NCBI RefSeq assembly: GCF_024746795.1
Contig: NZ_CP080524.1
Span: forward strand, 4,070,001 to 4,134,000
DNA from: Mesorhizobium sp. AR10
Lineage (GTDB): Bacteria; Pseudomonadota; Alphaproteobacteria; Rhizobiales; Rhizobiaceae
Direction of reading: 5' to 3'
DNA: 64,000 bases
Part shown: piece by piece, positions 56,909 through 64,000 of the stretch
Position numbering within the stretch: the stretch's first letter is position 1
Layout: each line of letters starts with the position of its first letter
Position numbers and translations under genes: made by a program
Notes under the pieces: generated by a model
Databases searched by the model: none
What the model was told of the DNA's origin: nothing
The model's input: the letters and a program-made list of their open reading frames with translations, nothing else

Positions 56909-56952
56909 CTACAGCGCCGCGCGTCACTTCAGACGCGCAAAGGACGCCGTAG
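56909..56952. repeat. Dispersed interrupted palindrome, family C copy 2
   Basis: CTACAGCGCCGCGCGTC (56909-56925) pairs with GACGCGCAAAGGACGCCGTAG (56932-56952) as an interrupted stem. Same family as 49972-50016 (shared GCGCCGCGCGTC). Separated by 13 bases from the next repeat. Confidence 0.65.
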
Positions 56953-56965
56953 AAACTTAGAATTT

Positions 56966-57013
56966 GCGCATGATCCTTTCCGAAAATCGAAACCGATTTT
57001 CGGGGTCATGCGC
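56966..57013. repeat. Dispersed interrupted palindrome, family B copy 2
   Basis: Outer arms GCGCATGA (56966-56973) and TCATGCGC (57006-57013) and inner arms CCGAAAATCG (56980-56989) and CGATTTTCGG (56994-57003). 48 bp. The left half shares CATGATCC and TTCCGAAA with 16242-16284. Confidence 0.75.
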
Positions 57014-57134
57014 TAACCCGCGAGCAGAAAGGTCACCGCGCCATGCCTGGCGACAGTCACAGTCGAACGCAATCGCCGTCCGCCTAGACGTGACCTGACC
57101 GGTTCACGTCCTGCCGGATGGCAAGGAGTGAACC

Positions 57135-58499
57135 ATGAACGAATTTTCCCCCATAGCGGGCGACGATGCAGTCGCGATCGCCCGCATTCTTGCAAACGAT
57201 CATGTTGCCGACGTCGTCGAGGCGCTGAACCGCGAGCCTCGCGAAACAGCGACGGAACTGCTCTGTGAAGTGCCTTTCGAGCGGCTGGTCGAGATCTTCG
57301 ACCAGCCCGAACTCGACGGCGCATCGGAGCTTGTCGAAGCGCTGCCCCGCGCCAAGGCAGGCAAGCTGCTCGCCGCCATGTCGGTCGACCGTGCCGCCGA
57401 CCTGCTGCGCGATCTGGAAGAGCCGGCACGCTCGGAGTTGCTCGGCGGCCTCGCGCCACCGCTGCGCGCGACGCTGCTTGCCATTCTCGGCTATCCCGAA
57501 GGCAGCGCCGCCTCGATCATGACGACGGAGTTTGTCAGCGTGCCCTCGGACTGGACCGTCGGCCGCACGCTGGATTACATCCGCAAGGTAGAACGGACGC
57601 GCGAGACCGTCTACGCGATCTACATCATCGATCCGGAGACGCACATGCTGGTGCGCTCGACCGGCCTGCGCCGGCTGATCACCGGCGAGCCGGACGACCT
57701 GGTGATGGACGTTGCACTGGATCGCGTGCCGGTCACGGTTTCACCGCTGACCGACCGCGAGAAAGTGGCGCAGATGATCTCCAAATACGACCTGCTCGCC
57801 GTTCCGGTCGTGGACCACGGTAAGATTCTCGGCATTGTCACCATCGACGACATCATCGATGCGATGATCGAGGAGACGACGGAGGACGTGCATCGTTTCG
57901 GCGGCATGGAGGCTCTGGACGAGCCCTACATGAAGATGAGTTTTCTCGCCATGATCCAGAAACGCGGGGGTTGGCTCTGCGCGCTGTTCATCAGCGAGAT
58001 GCTGACTGCCAACGCGATGCAAAGCTACGAAGGCGAACTCGAAAAGGCGATCGTGCTCACCCTGTTCATCCCGTTGATCATGAGTTCCGGCGGCAATTCC
58101 GGCTCGCAGGCGACGTCGCTGGTCATCCGGGCGCTGGCGCTGCGCGAGATCGGCCTTGGCGACTGGTGGCGGGTCGCCTTGCGCGAACTGCCGACCGGCC
58201 TGGTGCTCGGATCGATGCTTGGCGTCGTTGGCGTCTGCCGCATCGCGCTTTGGCAGTATCTGGGCTTCTACGACTACGGTCCGCACTGGCCGCTGATCGC
58301 CACAACGGTCGGTGTAGCGCTGGTCGGCATCGTCACCTTCGGTTCGCTGTCGGGATCGATGTTGCCGTTTGCGCTGAAGCGGATCGGCTTCGACCCTGCC
58401 AGCGCGTCGGCGCCGTTCGTCGCCACGCTGGTCGATGTCACCGGACTGGTGATCTATTTTTCGGTGGCGCTGGTGATCCTGCGCGGAACGCTGCTTTAG
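57135..58499 (+). CDS. mgtE: Magnesium transporter MgtE
   Basis: A 454-residue MgtE channel: N-terminal helical domain (about 5-125, with LNREPRETATELLCEVPFERLVEIFDQPE in parts), two CBS domains (about 130-255; DDIIDAMIEE ends CBS2) and five membrane helices with the pore motif MSSGGNSGSQATSLVIRALAL around residue 315-335. All features of an intact Mg(II) channel gated by intracellular Mg are present. The ribosome-binding site is AAGGAG. It ends at a long GC-rich hairpin. Confidence 0.96.
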   Translation: MNEFSPIAGDDAVAIARILANDHVADVVEALNREPRETATELLCEVPFERLVEIFDQPELDGASELVEALPRAKAGKLLAAMSVDRAADLLRDLEEPARSELLGGLAPPLRATLLAILGYPEGSAASIMTTEFVSVPSDWTVGRTLDYIRKVERTRETVYAIYIIDPETHMLVRSTGLRRLITGEPDDLVMDVALDRVPVTVSPLTDREKVAQMISKYDLLAVPVVDHGKILGIVTIDDIIDAMIEETTEDVHRFGGMEALDEPYMKMSFLAMIQKRGGWLCALFISEMLTANAMQSYEGELEKAIVLTLFIPLIMSSGGNSGSQATSLVIRALALREIGLGDWWRVALRELPTGLVLGSMLGVVGVCRIALWQYLGFYDYGPHWPLIATTVGVALVGIVTFGSLSGSMLPFALKRIGFDPASASAPFVATLVDVTGLVIYFSVALVILRGTLL

Positions 58500-58515
58500 T
58501 CGGCGCTCATCTCCA

Positions 58516-58547
58516 CCATCGCCGGCAATGCCAGTTGCCGGCGATGG
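58516..58547. terminator. Long hairpin at convergent gene ends
   Basis: CCATCGCCGGCAA (58516-58528) and TTGCCGGCGATGG (58535-58547) form a perfect 13-bp stem with a 6-base loop. It sits between the convergent mgtE and the exported protein gene. No T-run follows, so it would be a strong mRNA 3' stabiliser or a Rho-assisted terminator. Confidence 0.6.
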
Positions 58548-58556
58548 CCTGACGGT

Positions 58557-59237
58557 TTAGCGCTTCACGTAAACACCAGAGAAGGAAACGTTGGCGCCAC
58601 CACAATTGCGGTTGTCGGCGACGAAAAGATAACGGCCAAGCTGGCGCAGCTTTACTGCGCAATCGTACTCGCCAGCCGCCTCATAGGCGACTTGCTTGTC
58701 GCCGTCTGTAGCGAACCCTTGCACCGCCTGCTTCCGGTCGATGACGCCTCCGATACTGCCCTCGTGGGTCGCAGCGCCCGTCCCGTGGGTTGCGCTACCG
58801 CTGACCTCGGCCTTGTTGTGGGCTTTCAGCGTGATGTCGATTTCGGCGGACGTGTCGCGCTTCCAGGTGCCGATCCAGTGCGGTGCTGCGGTGACTGGCT
58901 TGATACTCGCCGCCGGCAGCCAGCCATCGGTCTCGTTGCCTCGGCCATCGACGAAGGCCGCACAGACATAACCGCCCGCAACAACATCGGTGTCGTAGAC
59001 GACCTTGTCCTTGGCCCGAACAAAGGCTGGTTTCTTGCAGGACGGGTCCGCCGATGGGCACCCGGCGTGTTCGTACTCATTGGCGAGAAAGTTGACCTTG
59101 CGGCCGGTGATGACGCCTAGTGATATATCCGACAGATCTTCGTCATCTGAGATGCTGTTGCAGTAGAGTTTGTCTTCCGCATGTGCGGCGTCGGCAGCGA
59201 GCAGACCGGACACGGCAAGAATGATTCCGAACCTCAT
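58557..59237 (-). CDS. Exported protein of unknown function
   Basis: A 226-residue protein with a signal peptide (1-21, AAHA/EDK). The first mature part (residues 22-110) has LYCNSISDDEDLSDISLG, SCKKPAFVRAKDKVVYD and YVCAAFVDGRGNETDGWLPA, which resembles an SH3-like module. The second part (about 120-226) has WIGTWKRDTSAEIDITL and EYDCAVKLRQLGRYLFVADNRNCGGANVSFSGVYVKR, a lipocalin-like strand pattern. Similar two-part secreted proteins occur in rhizobia; no function is known to me. Confidence 0.78.
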   Translation of the reverse strand: MRFGIILAVSGLLAADAAHAEDKLYCNSISDDEDLSDISLGVITGRKVNFLANEYEHAGCPSADPSCKKPAFVRAKDKVVYDTDVVAGGYVCAAFVDGRGNETDGWLPAASIKPVTAAPHWIGTWKRDTSAEIDITLKAHNKAEVSGSATHGTGAATHEGSIGGVIDRKQAVQGFATDGDKQVAYEAAGEYDCAVKLRQLGRYLFVADNRNCGGANVSFSGVYVKR

Positions 59238-59274
59238 CGATGCGCTCCCTGGCCGTATAAAACGATGAGTGATC

Positions 59275-60666
59275 CTACTCCACTCGCAGGCCATCCTTTA
59301 CCCGATAGGTCGGCTTGTACATGGTGACGAGTTCTTCCGCCGCCGTCGGATGCACGGCCATGGTGCGGTCGAAATCGTCCTTGGTCAGCCCCGCCTTGAG
59401 AGGGATGGCGAGAAGCTGCGCCATCTCGCCGGCATCCGGTCCGAGGATGTGGGCGCCGAGCACCTTTTTCGAGGCGCCATCGACCACCAGCTTCACCAGC
59501 ATCCTTTCATCGCGGCCGGACAGTGTGTGGCGCATCGGCCGGAAGGTGGCGCGATAGATTTCGATGTCGGCAAAGCGCTTGACGGCCTCGTCCTCCGACA
59601 GACCGACCGTGCCGATCTCCGGCTGCGAGAAAACTGCGGTGGCGATCGTGTCATGGTCGGGCGCGGTCGGATTGCCCTTGAAGGCGGTCTCGATGAAACA
59701 CATCGCCTCGTGGATCGCCACCGGCGTCAATTGCACGCGGTTGGTGACGTCGCCGATCGCCCAGATGTTGTCGATGTTGGTGCGGGAATATTTGTCGACA
59801 TTGATCGCACCGGTCTTGCCAAGTTCGATACCGACGCCCTCTAGGCCCATGTTCTCGGTGTTGGGAATGCGGCCGATGGCGAGCATGACCTGATCGATCG
59901 TCAGTATCTTGCCGCCAGTGACCAACGCGTCGAGCCGTCCGTCCGGCCGCTTGCGGATCCATTCGGACACGGCGTGGCAGAGGATCTTGATCCCCTTCTT
60001 TTCCATCGTGTCGTGCAGCATGCGCCGCAGGTCCATATCGAAGCGGGAGAGTATGTCCTTGCCGCGATAGACCAGCGTGGTGTCGACGCCCAGGCCATGA
60101 AAGATGTTGGCGAACTCGACGGCGATATAGCCGCCACCCTCGATCATGATTGCCTTAGGCAGCTGCTTGAGGTCGAACGCTTCGTTGGAAAAGATGCAGT
60201 GTTCATGGCCCGGGAGTGCCGGATGCGGTGCCGGGCGACCGCCGGTGGCGATGAGAATCTGGTCGGCGGTGACGGTGCGATCCTCCCCCAGAAGATGCAC
60301 CACATGCTTGTCGACCAGCATGGCGCGCGAATGGAAAGTCTCGCCGCCGGCCCCCTGCACGTTCTTCTCGTAGATCGCCTCCAGCCGGCTGATCTCGCGG
60401 TCCTTGTTGGCGACCAGCGTCTGCCAGTCGAAGCTCGCCTCGGGCACCGTCCAGCCATATCCGGCGGCATCAGTGAAATGCTCGGGAAACTGCGAGGCAT
60501 AGACATAGAGCTTTTTCGGCACGCAGCCGCGGATGACGCAGGTGCCGCCATATCGGTACTCCTCGGCGATACCGACGCGTTTGCCGAGTGCTGCCGCGAC
60601 GCGCGCCGCCCTCACCCCGCCGGAGCCGCCGCCGATGACGAAAAGATCGTAGTCGTATCCAGCCAT
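59275..60666 (-). CDS. gor: Glutathione-disulfide reductase
   Basis: A 463-residue class I pyridine nucleotide-disulfide oxidoreductase. FAD motif FVIGGGSGGVRAARVAA, redox-active disulfide GGTCVIRGCVPKKLYVYAS, NADPH motif IEGGGYIAVEFANIF, and the C-terminal dimer-interface motif TMAVHPTAAEELVTMYKP with the catalytic His and Glu. It reduces glutathione disulfide with NADPH. Divergent context: it is minus strand, as are the DUF2059 and rpiA genes before it, from which it is separated by a terminator. Confidence 0.96.
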   Translation of the reverse strand: MAGYDYDLFVIGGGSGGVRAARVAAALGKRVGIAEEYRYGGTCVIRGCVPKKLYVYASQFPEHFTDAAGYGWTVPEASFDWQTLVANKDREISRLEAIYEKNVQGAGGETFHSRAMLVDKHVVHLLGEDRTVTADQILIATGGRPAPHPALPGHEHCIFSNEAFDLKQLPKAIMIEGGGYIAVEFANIFHGLGVDTTLVYRGKDILSRFDMDLRRMLHDTMEKKGIKILCHAVSEWIRKRPDGRLDALVTGGKILTIDQVMLAIGRIPNTENMGLEGVGIELGKTGAINVDKYSRTNIDNIWAIGDVTNRVQLTPVAIHEAMCFIETAFKGNPTAPDHDTIATAVFSQPEIGTVGLSEDEAVKRFADIEIYRATFRPMRHTLSGRDERMLVKLVVDGASKKVLGAHILGPDAGEMAQLLAIPLKAGLTKDDFDRTMAVHPTAAEELVTMYKPTYRVKDGLRVE

Positions 60667-60725
60667 GATGAGGCTCCTGAAGCATATGAACTTGCGCCAC
60701 AGGTAGGCTGCAAACCATCAAAAGA

Positions 60726-60749
60726 AAAGCCCGGGGGAAGCCGGGCTTT
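60726..60749 (-). terminator. Intrinsic terminator for the DUF2059 gene
   Basis: AAAGCCCGG (60726-60734) pairs with CCGGGCTTT (60741-60749). On the minus strand the stem is followed by TTTTCTTTTG, fitting termination after the DUF2059 gene, whose stop is at 60789. Confidence 0.82.
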
Positions 60750-60788
60750 CTGGTCCAGCGGCGATGCGCGCCGCGCCGAAAATTTTGA

Positions 60789-61397
60789 TTAGTTCTTCGG
60801 TGCTTCCGGCTGCGTGGCATCAGCGGGAGCCGAGCCATCAGCAGGGGCAGCGGCGTCCGCGGGGGCAGCGGCATCAGCCGGCGCCGGCGCCTTGGCTTTG
60901 GCCGCGGCGGCCAGCGTTTCGCCAACCTGCTCTGCAAGATCGCGGGCGAGGCCGTTCTGCCAGATGTCAGCGGCCTTCACCAGTTCACGCGTCACGATTG
61001 GGCCATTGTCGAGCAGTTTCTTGCCGGAATCGGAACTGTAGAAAGCGGCGATCTCAGTGAGTTCCTTTTCGGAGAACACCTTGGCGTAGGCAAGAGCCGC
61101 TTCCTTTTCCAGATCGGCGCGGCGCGAGGCCAGCGCCAGGGCCTTCTCGTTGATGGTCTTGCCGATGAGTTCTTGCATATCGGGGTTCTTCTGGATCAGC
61201 TGCTGCTCGAGTGCGGCAGCCGCCTGCGGCAGGATGTTGTCGAACGGGTCCGTCGCGTGGATCGCCGTCACCGCAGCGCGCGCAGCCTTAAGATGCGCGT
61301 CAGTGACGTCCTGCGAGAACGCCGGCGACGAAAACGCAAAGACAGCAGAAGCCACCAGAACGGCGGAAAGGCTGCGAACCCGGTTATGCAACATCAT
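60789..61397 (-). CDS. DUF2059 domain exported protein
   Basis: A 202-residue exported protein: signal peptide from [25 protein letters not shown] (start near 61397), then a DUF2059 domain with [22 protein letters not shown] near residue 110, the hallmark of the family. The C-terminus is a low-complexity tail of Ala-Pro-Asp repeats ([20 protein letters not shown]), likely disordered. It overlaps the rpiA 3' end by 14 bases, so the genes are coupled. Function of DUF2059 is unknown. Confidence 0.88.
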   Translation of the reverse strand: MMLHNRVRSLSAVLVASAVFAFSSPAFSQDVTDAHLKAARAAVTAIHATDPFDNILPQAAAALEQQLIQKNPDMQELIGKTINEKALALASRRADLEKEAALAYAKVFSEKELTEIAAFYSSDSGKKLLDNGPIVTRELVKAADIWQNGLARDLAEQVGETLAAAAKAKAPAPADAAAPADAAAPADGSAPADATQPEAPKN

Positions 61398-62115
61398 GAT
61401 CGGTAGAACTCCCTGGTTTTCGGGCGGCATGGACGGTTTGGATGCCGTCGCCGCCGGCGATGATGGCCGCTGACGCCAGCCCGATGAAAAGACCATGCTC
61501 GACCACGCCAGGAATGGCGTGGAGAGCATTCGAAAGCGCTCTTGTATCCGGAATGCGGCCAAAAGATGCATCGAGGATAAAATGGCCGCCGTCTGTAACA
61601 AAAGGGTGGCCCCCCGTCATCCTCAATGTGGCGGGGCCGGAAAGACCGAGCTTTTCAGCCGCCGCGCGAACCGCGATTTCGGTCGCGCGCAAGCCGAATT
61701 TATTGACTTCGATCGGCAGCGGAAAGCGACCGAGCGTCTCGACCATTTTTGAGCGGTCGGCAATGACGATCATGCGCGCCGAAGCCGCCGCGACGATCTT
61801 TTCGCGCAGCAGCGCACCGCCGCCGCCCTTGATCAGGGTCAGCGCCGGGTCGACCTCGTCGGCACCATCGATGGTGAGGTCGAGCTCGGGCGTTTCCTCC
61901 AGCGTCGACAGCGGCACGCCAAGCTCGCGGCAAAGGATGGCGGTGCGCTCGGAGGTCGGTACGCCGACGACGGTCAGGCCGGTGGCAATTTTCTCGGCGA
62001 GCAGCCGCACGAATTCCTCGGCCGTCGTGCCGGTGCCGATGCCGAGTCGCATGCCATCCGTCACGTGGGTCAGTGCTGCCCGTGCGGCCTCGACCTTCAG
62101 TTGCCTCGCATCCAT
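61384..62115 (-). CDS. rpiA: Ribose-5-phosphate isomerase A
   Basis: A 243-residue enzyme of the pentose phosphate and Calvin-like pathways, interconverting ribose 5-phosphate and ribulose 5-phosphate. The substrate loop [11 protein letters not shown] near residue 25, DGADEVDP near 85 and [14 protein letters not shown] near 95 carry the catalytic Asp and Lys/Glu. Start [11 protein letters not shown] at 62115; upstream frames are shadows. Divergent from gph across 148 bases. Confidence 0.95.
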   Translation of the reverse strand: MDARQLKVEAARAALTHVTDGMRLGIGTGTTAEEFVRLLAEKIATGLTVVGVPTSERTAILCRELGVPLSTLEETPELDLTIDGADEVDPALTLIKGGGGALLREKIVAAASARMIVIADRSKMVETLGRFPLPIEVNKFGLRATEIAVRAAAEKLGLSGPATLRMTGGHPFVTDGGHFILDASFGRIPDTRALSNALHAIPGVVEHGLFIGLASAAIIAGGDGIQTVHAARKPGSSTDHDVA

Positions 62116-62263
62116 GCCGTGTGTTGCCCCGGATTCCGATTGGTCGGGCGCTCCTAGCATTTTTGCCGGCCCGGTCAAAGGCTGTGGACCGAGCAAGCCC
62201 GCTTGCCTGAAAGGCCTGCAGCGGCTATCGCCTGCCGGCAACGCAATCCTCACAGGACTGGCC

Positions 62264-62950
62264 ATGACCCGACCGATCATCGTGTTCGACCTCGACGGGA
62301 CGCTGGTCGATACAGCGCCGGACCTGCTCGACAGCCTCAACCACAGTCTTGCCGCCGGTCAACTGGCGGCCGTCGATGAAGCCGGCTTCAAGCGCTTCGT
62401 CGGCCATGGCGGCCGGGTGATGATCGAGCGGGCGCACGCCGCGCAGCAAAGATCGCTGCAGAGCGAGGAACACGACCGGCTGCTGAAACTGTTTCTCGAT
62501 CACTACACCGACAACATCCCCGGCAAGTCGCGCCCCTATCCCGGCGTTGTCGAGGCGATCGCGCGGTTCGAGGCGGCCGGCTATCTCTTGGCCGTCTGCA
62601 CCAACAAATACGAGGCCAACTCGGTGGCGTTGATCGAGGCGCTCGGCCTGTCGAAACATTTTGCGGCAATAGCCGGGCAGGACACATTCGCTTTCCGCAA
62701 GCCCGATCCGCGCCATCTCATCGAAACCATCGCGTTGGCCGGCGGCGATCCGCATCGCGCGCTGATGGTTGGCGATTCGCAGACCGACATCGATACGGCC
62801 AAAGCTGCTGGAATCCCGGTGGTCGCCGTCGATTTCGGCTACACCGACCGCCATGTACGCGAATTCGAACCGTCGGCGGTGATCTCGCATTTCGATGCGC
62901 TGACACTCGATCTGGCGGAACGGCTGATCAAAGCGGCCGCAGGACGCTGA
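62264..62950 (+). CDS. gph: Phosphoglycolate phosphatase (HAD family)
   Basis: A 228-residue HAD phosphatase: motif [20 protein letters not shown] with the nucleophile Asp near residue 9, motif [20 protein letters not shown], motif [14 protein letters not shown] and motif [18 protein letters not shown]. The cap segment [13 protein letters not shown] fits Gph. It removes 2-phosphoglycolate made during DNA repair and oxygenation. Start ATG at 62264 (MTRPIIVFD). Confidence 0.93.
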   Translation: MTRPIIVFDLDGTLVDTAPDLLDSLNHSLAAGQLAAVDEAGFKRFVGHGGRVMIERAHAAQQRSLQSEEHDRLLKLFLDHYTDNIPGKSRPYPGVVEAIARFEAAGYLLAVCTNKYEANSVALIEALGLSKHFAAIAGQDTFAFRKPDPRHLIETIALAGGDPHRALMVGDSQTDIDTAKAAGIPVVAVDFGYTDRHVREFEPSAVISHFDALTLDLAERLIKAAAGR

Positions 62951-63075
62951 TTGGCCAAGACGGCCGCACGCTGCCGGCGGGGTTGCCTTCCGGCCCGCGG
63001 AACGTCGGACATCGCCTTGACTTCGCCCGCCAGCCTCCCTTATATCGCGGCGCGCTTGGCCTTCGGGCAACGAGC

Positions 63076-63150
63076 GGGCGATTAGCTCAGCGGGAGAGCA
63101 CACCCTTCACACGGGTGGGGTCGCAGGTTCAATCCCTGCATCGCCCACCA
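63076..63150 (+). tRNA. tRNA-Val (anticodon CAC)
   Basis: A 75-base tRNA. Acceptor arms GGGCGAT (63076-63082) and ATCGCCC (63140-63146) pair, the discriminator is A and CCA is encoded at 63148-63150. The anticodon stem CACCC/GGGTG encloses TTCACAC, anticodon CAC. The T-arm GCAGGTTCAATCCCTGC is canonical. Its 3' end is where the composition of the DNA changes, which is a common integration point for islands. Confidence 0.97.
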
Positions 63151-63189
63151 AATTTCATATATCAATCAGTTATTTGCTGACGGTTCCGG

Positions 63190-63750
63190 TCAGGTGATAG
63201 CTCTCAAATCGGCAACTACCTTCGTGGCCAATTTTTCCGATACACGCCACAACTCAAGTTCACCCTCAAATAGATTGGCAAGCTGCCCACCATTTAGATT
63301 GCCATAGAGCCCGTCGTGAACCCCCCGGATCGTGGTCAAGATGGCCTCGACTTGACCAACAAAGGTCACTAAGTCCACACAAGCAGGACCAAGAAGGCCG
63401 ATATTGCCCAAATTCGAGTGGTAGATCGGGAGGACTTCCATCTTCCCGTCCTGTTCGCTTAACCACTCCCGAACGGCGATTTCGTCCCCCGCCCTCGCGG
63501 AGTCGGCCGCCGCTTTGCACCGGCCGGGGAGATCCCGTCTAGCGACAATCCTCTGGAAGGCCACAATTTCGGCTGCTAGCGCTTGAGCCAAAGACTTTCG
63601 TCGCCAAGAGAGTTCTGCCTCTCGGGCTCGGCTTTGCGCAACGTAGCTGATGCCGCCGCCTACCAATGTGCCGACCATGCCCGAGACAAGCGGGATTAGG
63701 ACCGTCCATTCGAAATTGGCCAAGCTTACTACCTCCAACGGTAGAGACAC
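63190..63750 (-). CDS. Orphan protein with N-terminal membrane anchor
   Basis: A 186-residue protein. Residues 15-40 (WTVLIPLVSGMVGTLVGGGISYVA) form one membrane helix with a glycine zipper; the rest is cytoplasmic with a helical SRAREAELSWRRKSLAQALAAEI stretch and a C-terminal EGELELWRVSEKLATKVVADL. I recognise no family. Codon choice and base composition are unlike the flanking genes: bases 63241-63300 hold 27 G+C of 60 (45 percent). It lies between tRNA-Val and the reverse transcriptase remnant. Similar small single-helix proteins occur in defence islands, but function is unknown. Confidence 0.65.
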   Translation of the reverse strand: MSLPLEVVSLANFEWTVLIPLVSGMVGTLVGGGISYVAQSRAREAELSWRRKSLAQALAAEIVAFQRIVARRDLPGRCKAAADSARAGDEIAVREWLSEQDGKMEVLPIYHSNLGNIGLLGPACVDLVTFVGQVEAILTTIRGVHDGLYGNLNGGQLANLFEGELELWRVSEKLATKVVADLRAIT

Positions 63751-63754
63751 TCAG

Positions 63755-64000
63755 CTTATATCACATCGACGCGCTTGTGCGTTTGCCGCCGTGGGTCCTG
63801 ATCGCGATGATATCAGGCTTACTAGCTTGCTCATCTGCCAGAGACCCAAAAAAGGGGTGGGGCTGCGGCTAGCGATAGGCGCACCATCGTCTCCCTTCGT
63901 CTCCAATGCGCTGCCTTATGAGTTCGATAAAGCTGTCTCGGCGGCCGTTGCAAGACAAGGTCGTATACACTCGCTACGCCGATGATTTGACCTTTTCTGC
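63755..64000 (+). pseudogene. Retron-type reverse transcriptase remnant, 5'-truncated and frameshifted, cut by window edge
   Basis: Three pieces in two frames. First frame: ISGLLACSSARDPKKGWG (about 63804-63863). Second frame: IGAPSSPFVSNALPYEFDKA then VSAAVARQG (63875-63961). First frame again: VYTRYADDLTFS (63963-63998). The YADD catalytic motif preceded by VYTR, and GAPSSPFVSNAL-YEFD, are hallmarks of retron/DRT-type bacterial reverse transcriptases (established). The two frame changes are opposite in sign, so they restore the frame; the first is near a run AAAAAAGGGG and the second near GGTCGTATAC. Only about 40 residues precede the GAPSSP motif, whereas an intact enzyme has about 150, so the 5' end is missing. 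The gene continues to the right. Confidence 0.75.

Larger units (their letters stand above)
56740..57134. other. 395-base intergenic region with two dispersed repeats and a leader hairpin
   Basis: Holds repeat family C copy 2 (56909-56952) and family B copy 2 (56966-57013) in tandem, then a hairpin GACGTGA/TCACGTC (57087-57093 and 57104-57110) about 25 bases before mgtE. No gene is seen. Confidence 0.6.

Noticed and set aside
63650-63800. Retron msr/msd RNA upstream of the RT remnant
   Set aside because: The RT 5' part is missing and this stretch is occupied by the orphan gene; no long inverted repeat of the msr/msd type was seen.
1-64000. CRISPR array, insertion sequence or plasmid origin
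   Set aside because: No regularly spaced repeats, no transposase or integrase, and no repABC-type genes were found in the window.

Overview
The window is a GC-rich chromosomal segment from an alphaproteobacterium of the order Hyphomicrobiales (Rhizobiales), most likely Mesorhizobium or a close relative. The signs are a fused ispDF gene, the dusB-ntrB-ntrC-ntrY-ntrX nitrogen-control locus, the hfq-hflX pair, a phosphatidylcholine synthase of the rhizobial type, HspQ and IalB homologues, and dispersed interrupted palindromes of the kind common between rhizobial genes. The genus is an inference from gene content and order; no ribosomal RNA gene is present.

Layout. 1-1329 (minus): a cut CinA-family gene and ispDF. 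1469-11611 (plus): dusB, the two two-component systems NtrBC and NtrYX, a D-amino acid aminotransferase-like gene, hfq and hflX. 11618-13715 (minus): mazG and an aromatic/aspartate aminotransferase. 13822-20900: a MocR-type regulator divergent from an apparent catabolic operon (a dihydroxyphthalate-decarboxylase-like protein, an amino-acid-type ABC importer, an M20 amidohydrolase and an S51 peptidase). 21060-22438: a TetR regulator divergent from an exported RidA-like protein, with a strong palindromic operator between them. 22736-31131: a GNAT gene, then a long minus-strand housekeeping run read rlpA, dacA-like, tmk, holB, metG, tatD-like, PhnP-like hydrolase.

31132-40260: a looser region with a secreted small protein, tRNA-Ser(UGA), a beta-barrel protein, a secreted caspase-fold protein, an OmpA-like protein, a DUF930 protein, a TerC-family transporter, rimO and a membrane acyltransferase. 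40308-45019 (minus): a complete BMP-type (nucleoside-like) ABC importer. 45173-49812: a quinone oxidoreductase, pcs coupled to a DUF1326/DUF2182 pair, and a flavin monooxygenase. 50035-62950: hspQ, an IalB homologue, a family-5 solute-binding protein, a DsbA/FrnE-like oxidoreductase, an ABCD/SbmA-like exporter, mgtE, gor, a DUF2059 protein, rpiA and gph.

63076-64000: tRNA-Val(CAC) followed by a visibly AT-richer stretch with an orphan membrane-anchored protein and, at the window edge, a 5'-truncated and frameshifted retron-type reverse transcriptase. This looks like the start of a tRNA-anchored genomic island and is the most unusual part of the window. Other points of interest are a penicillin-binding protein that has lost two of its three catalytic motifs, a RidA-like protein with the key arginine replaced, and the MocR-controlled operon of unknown substrate.
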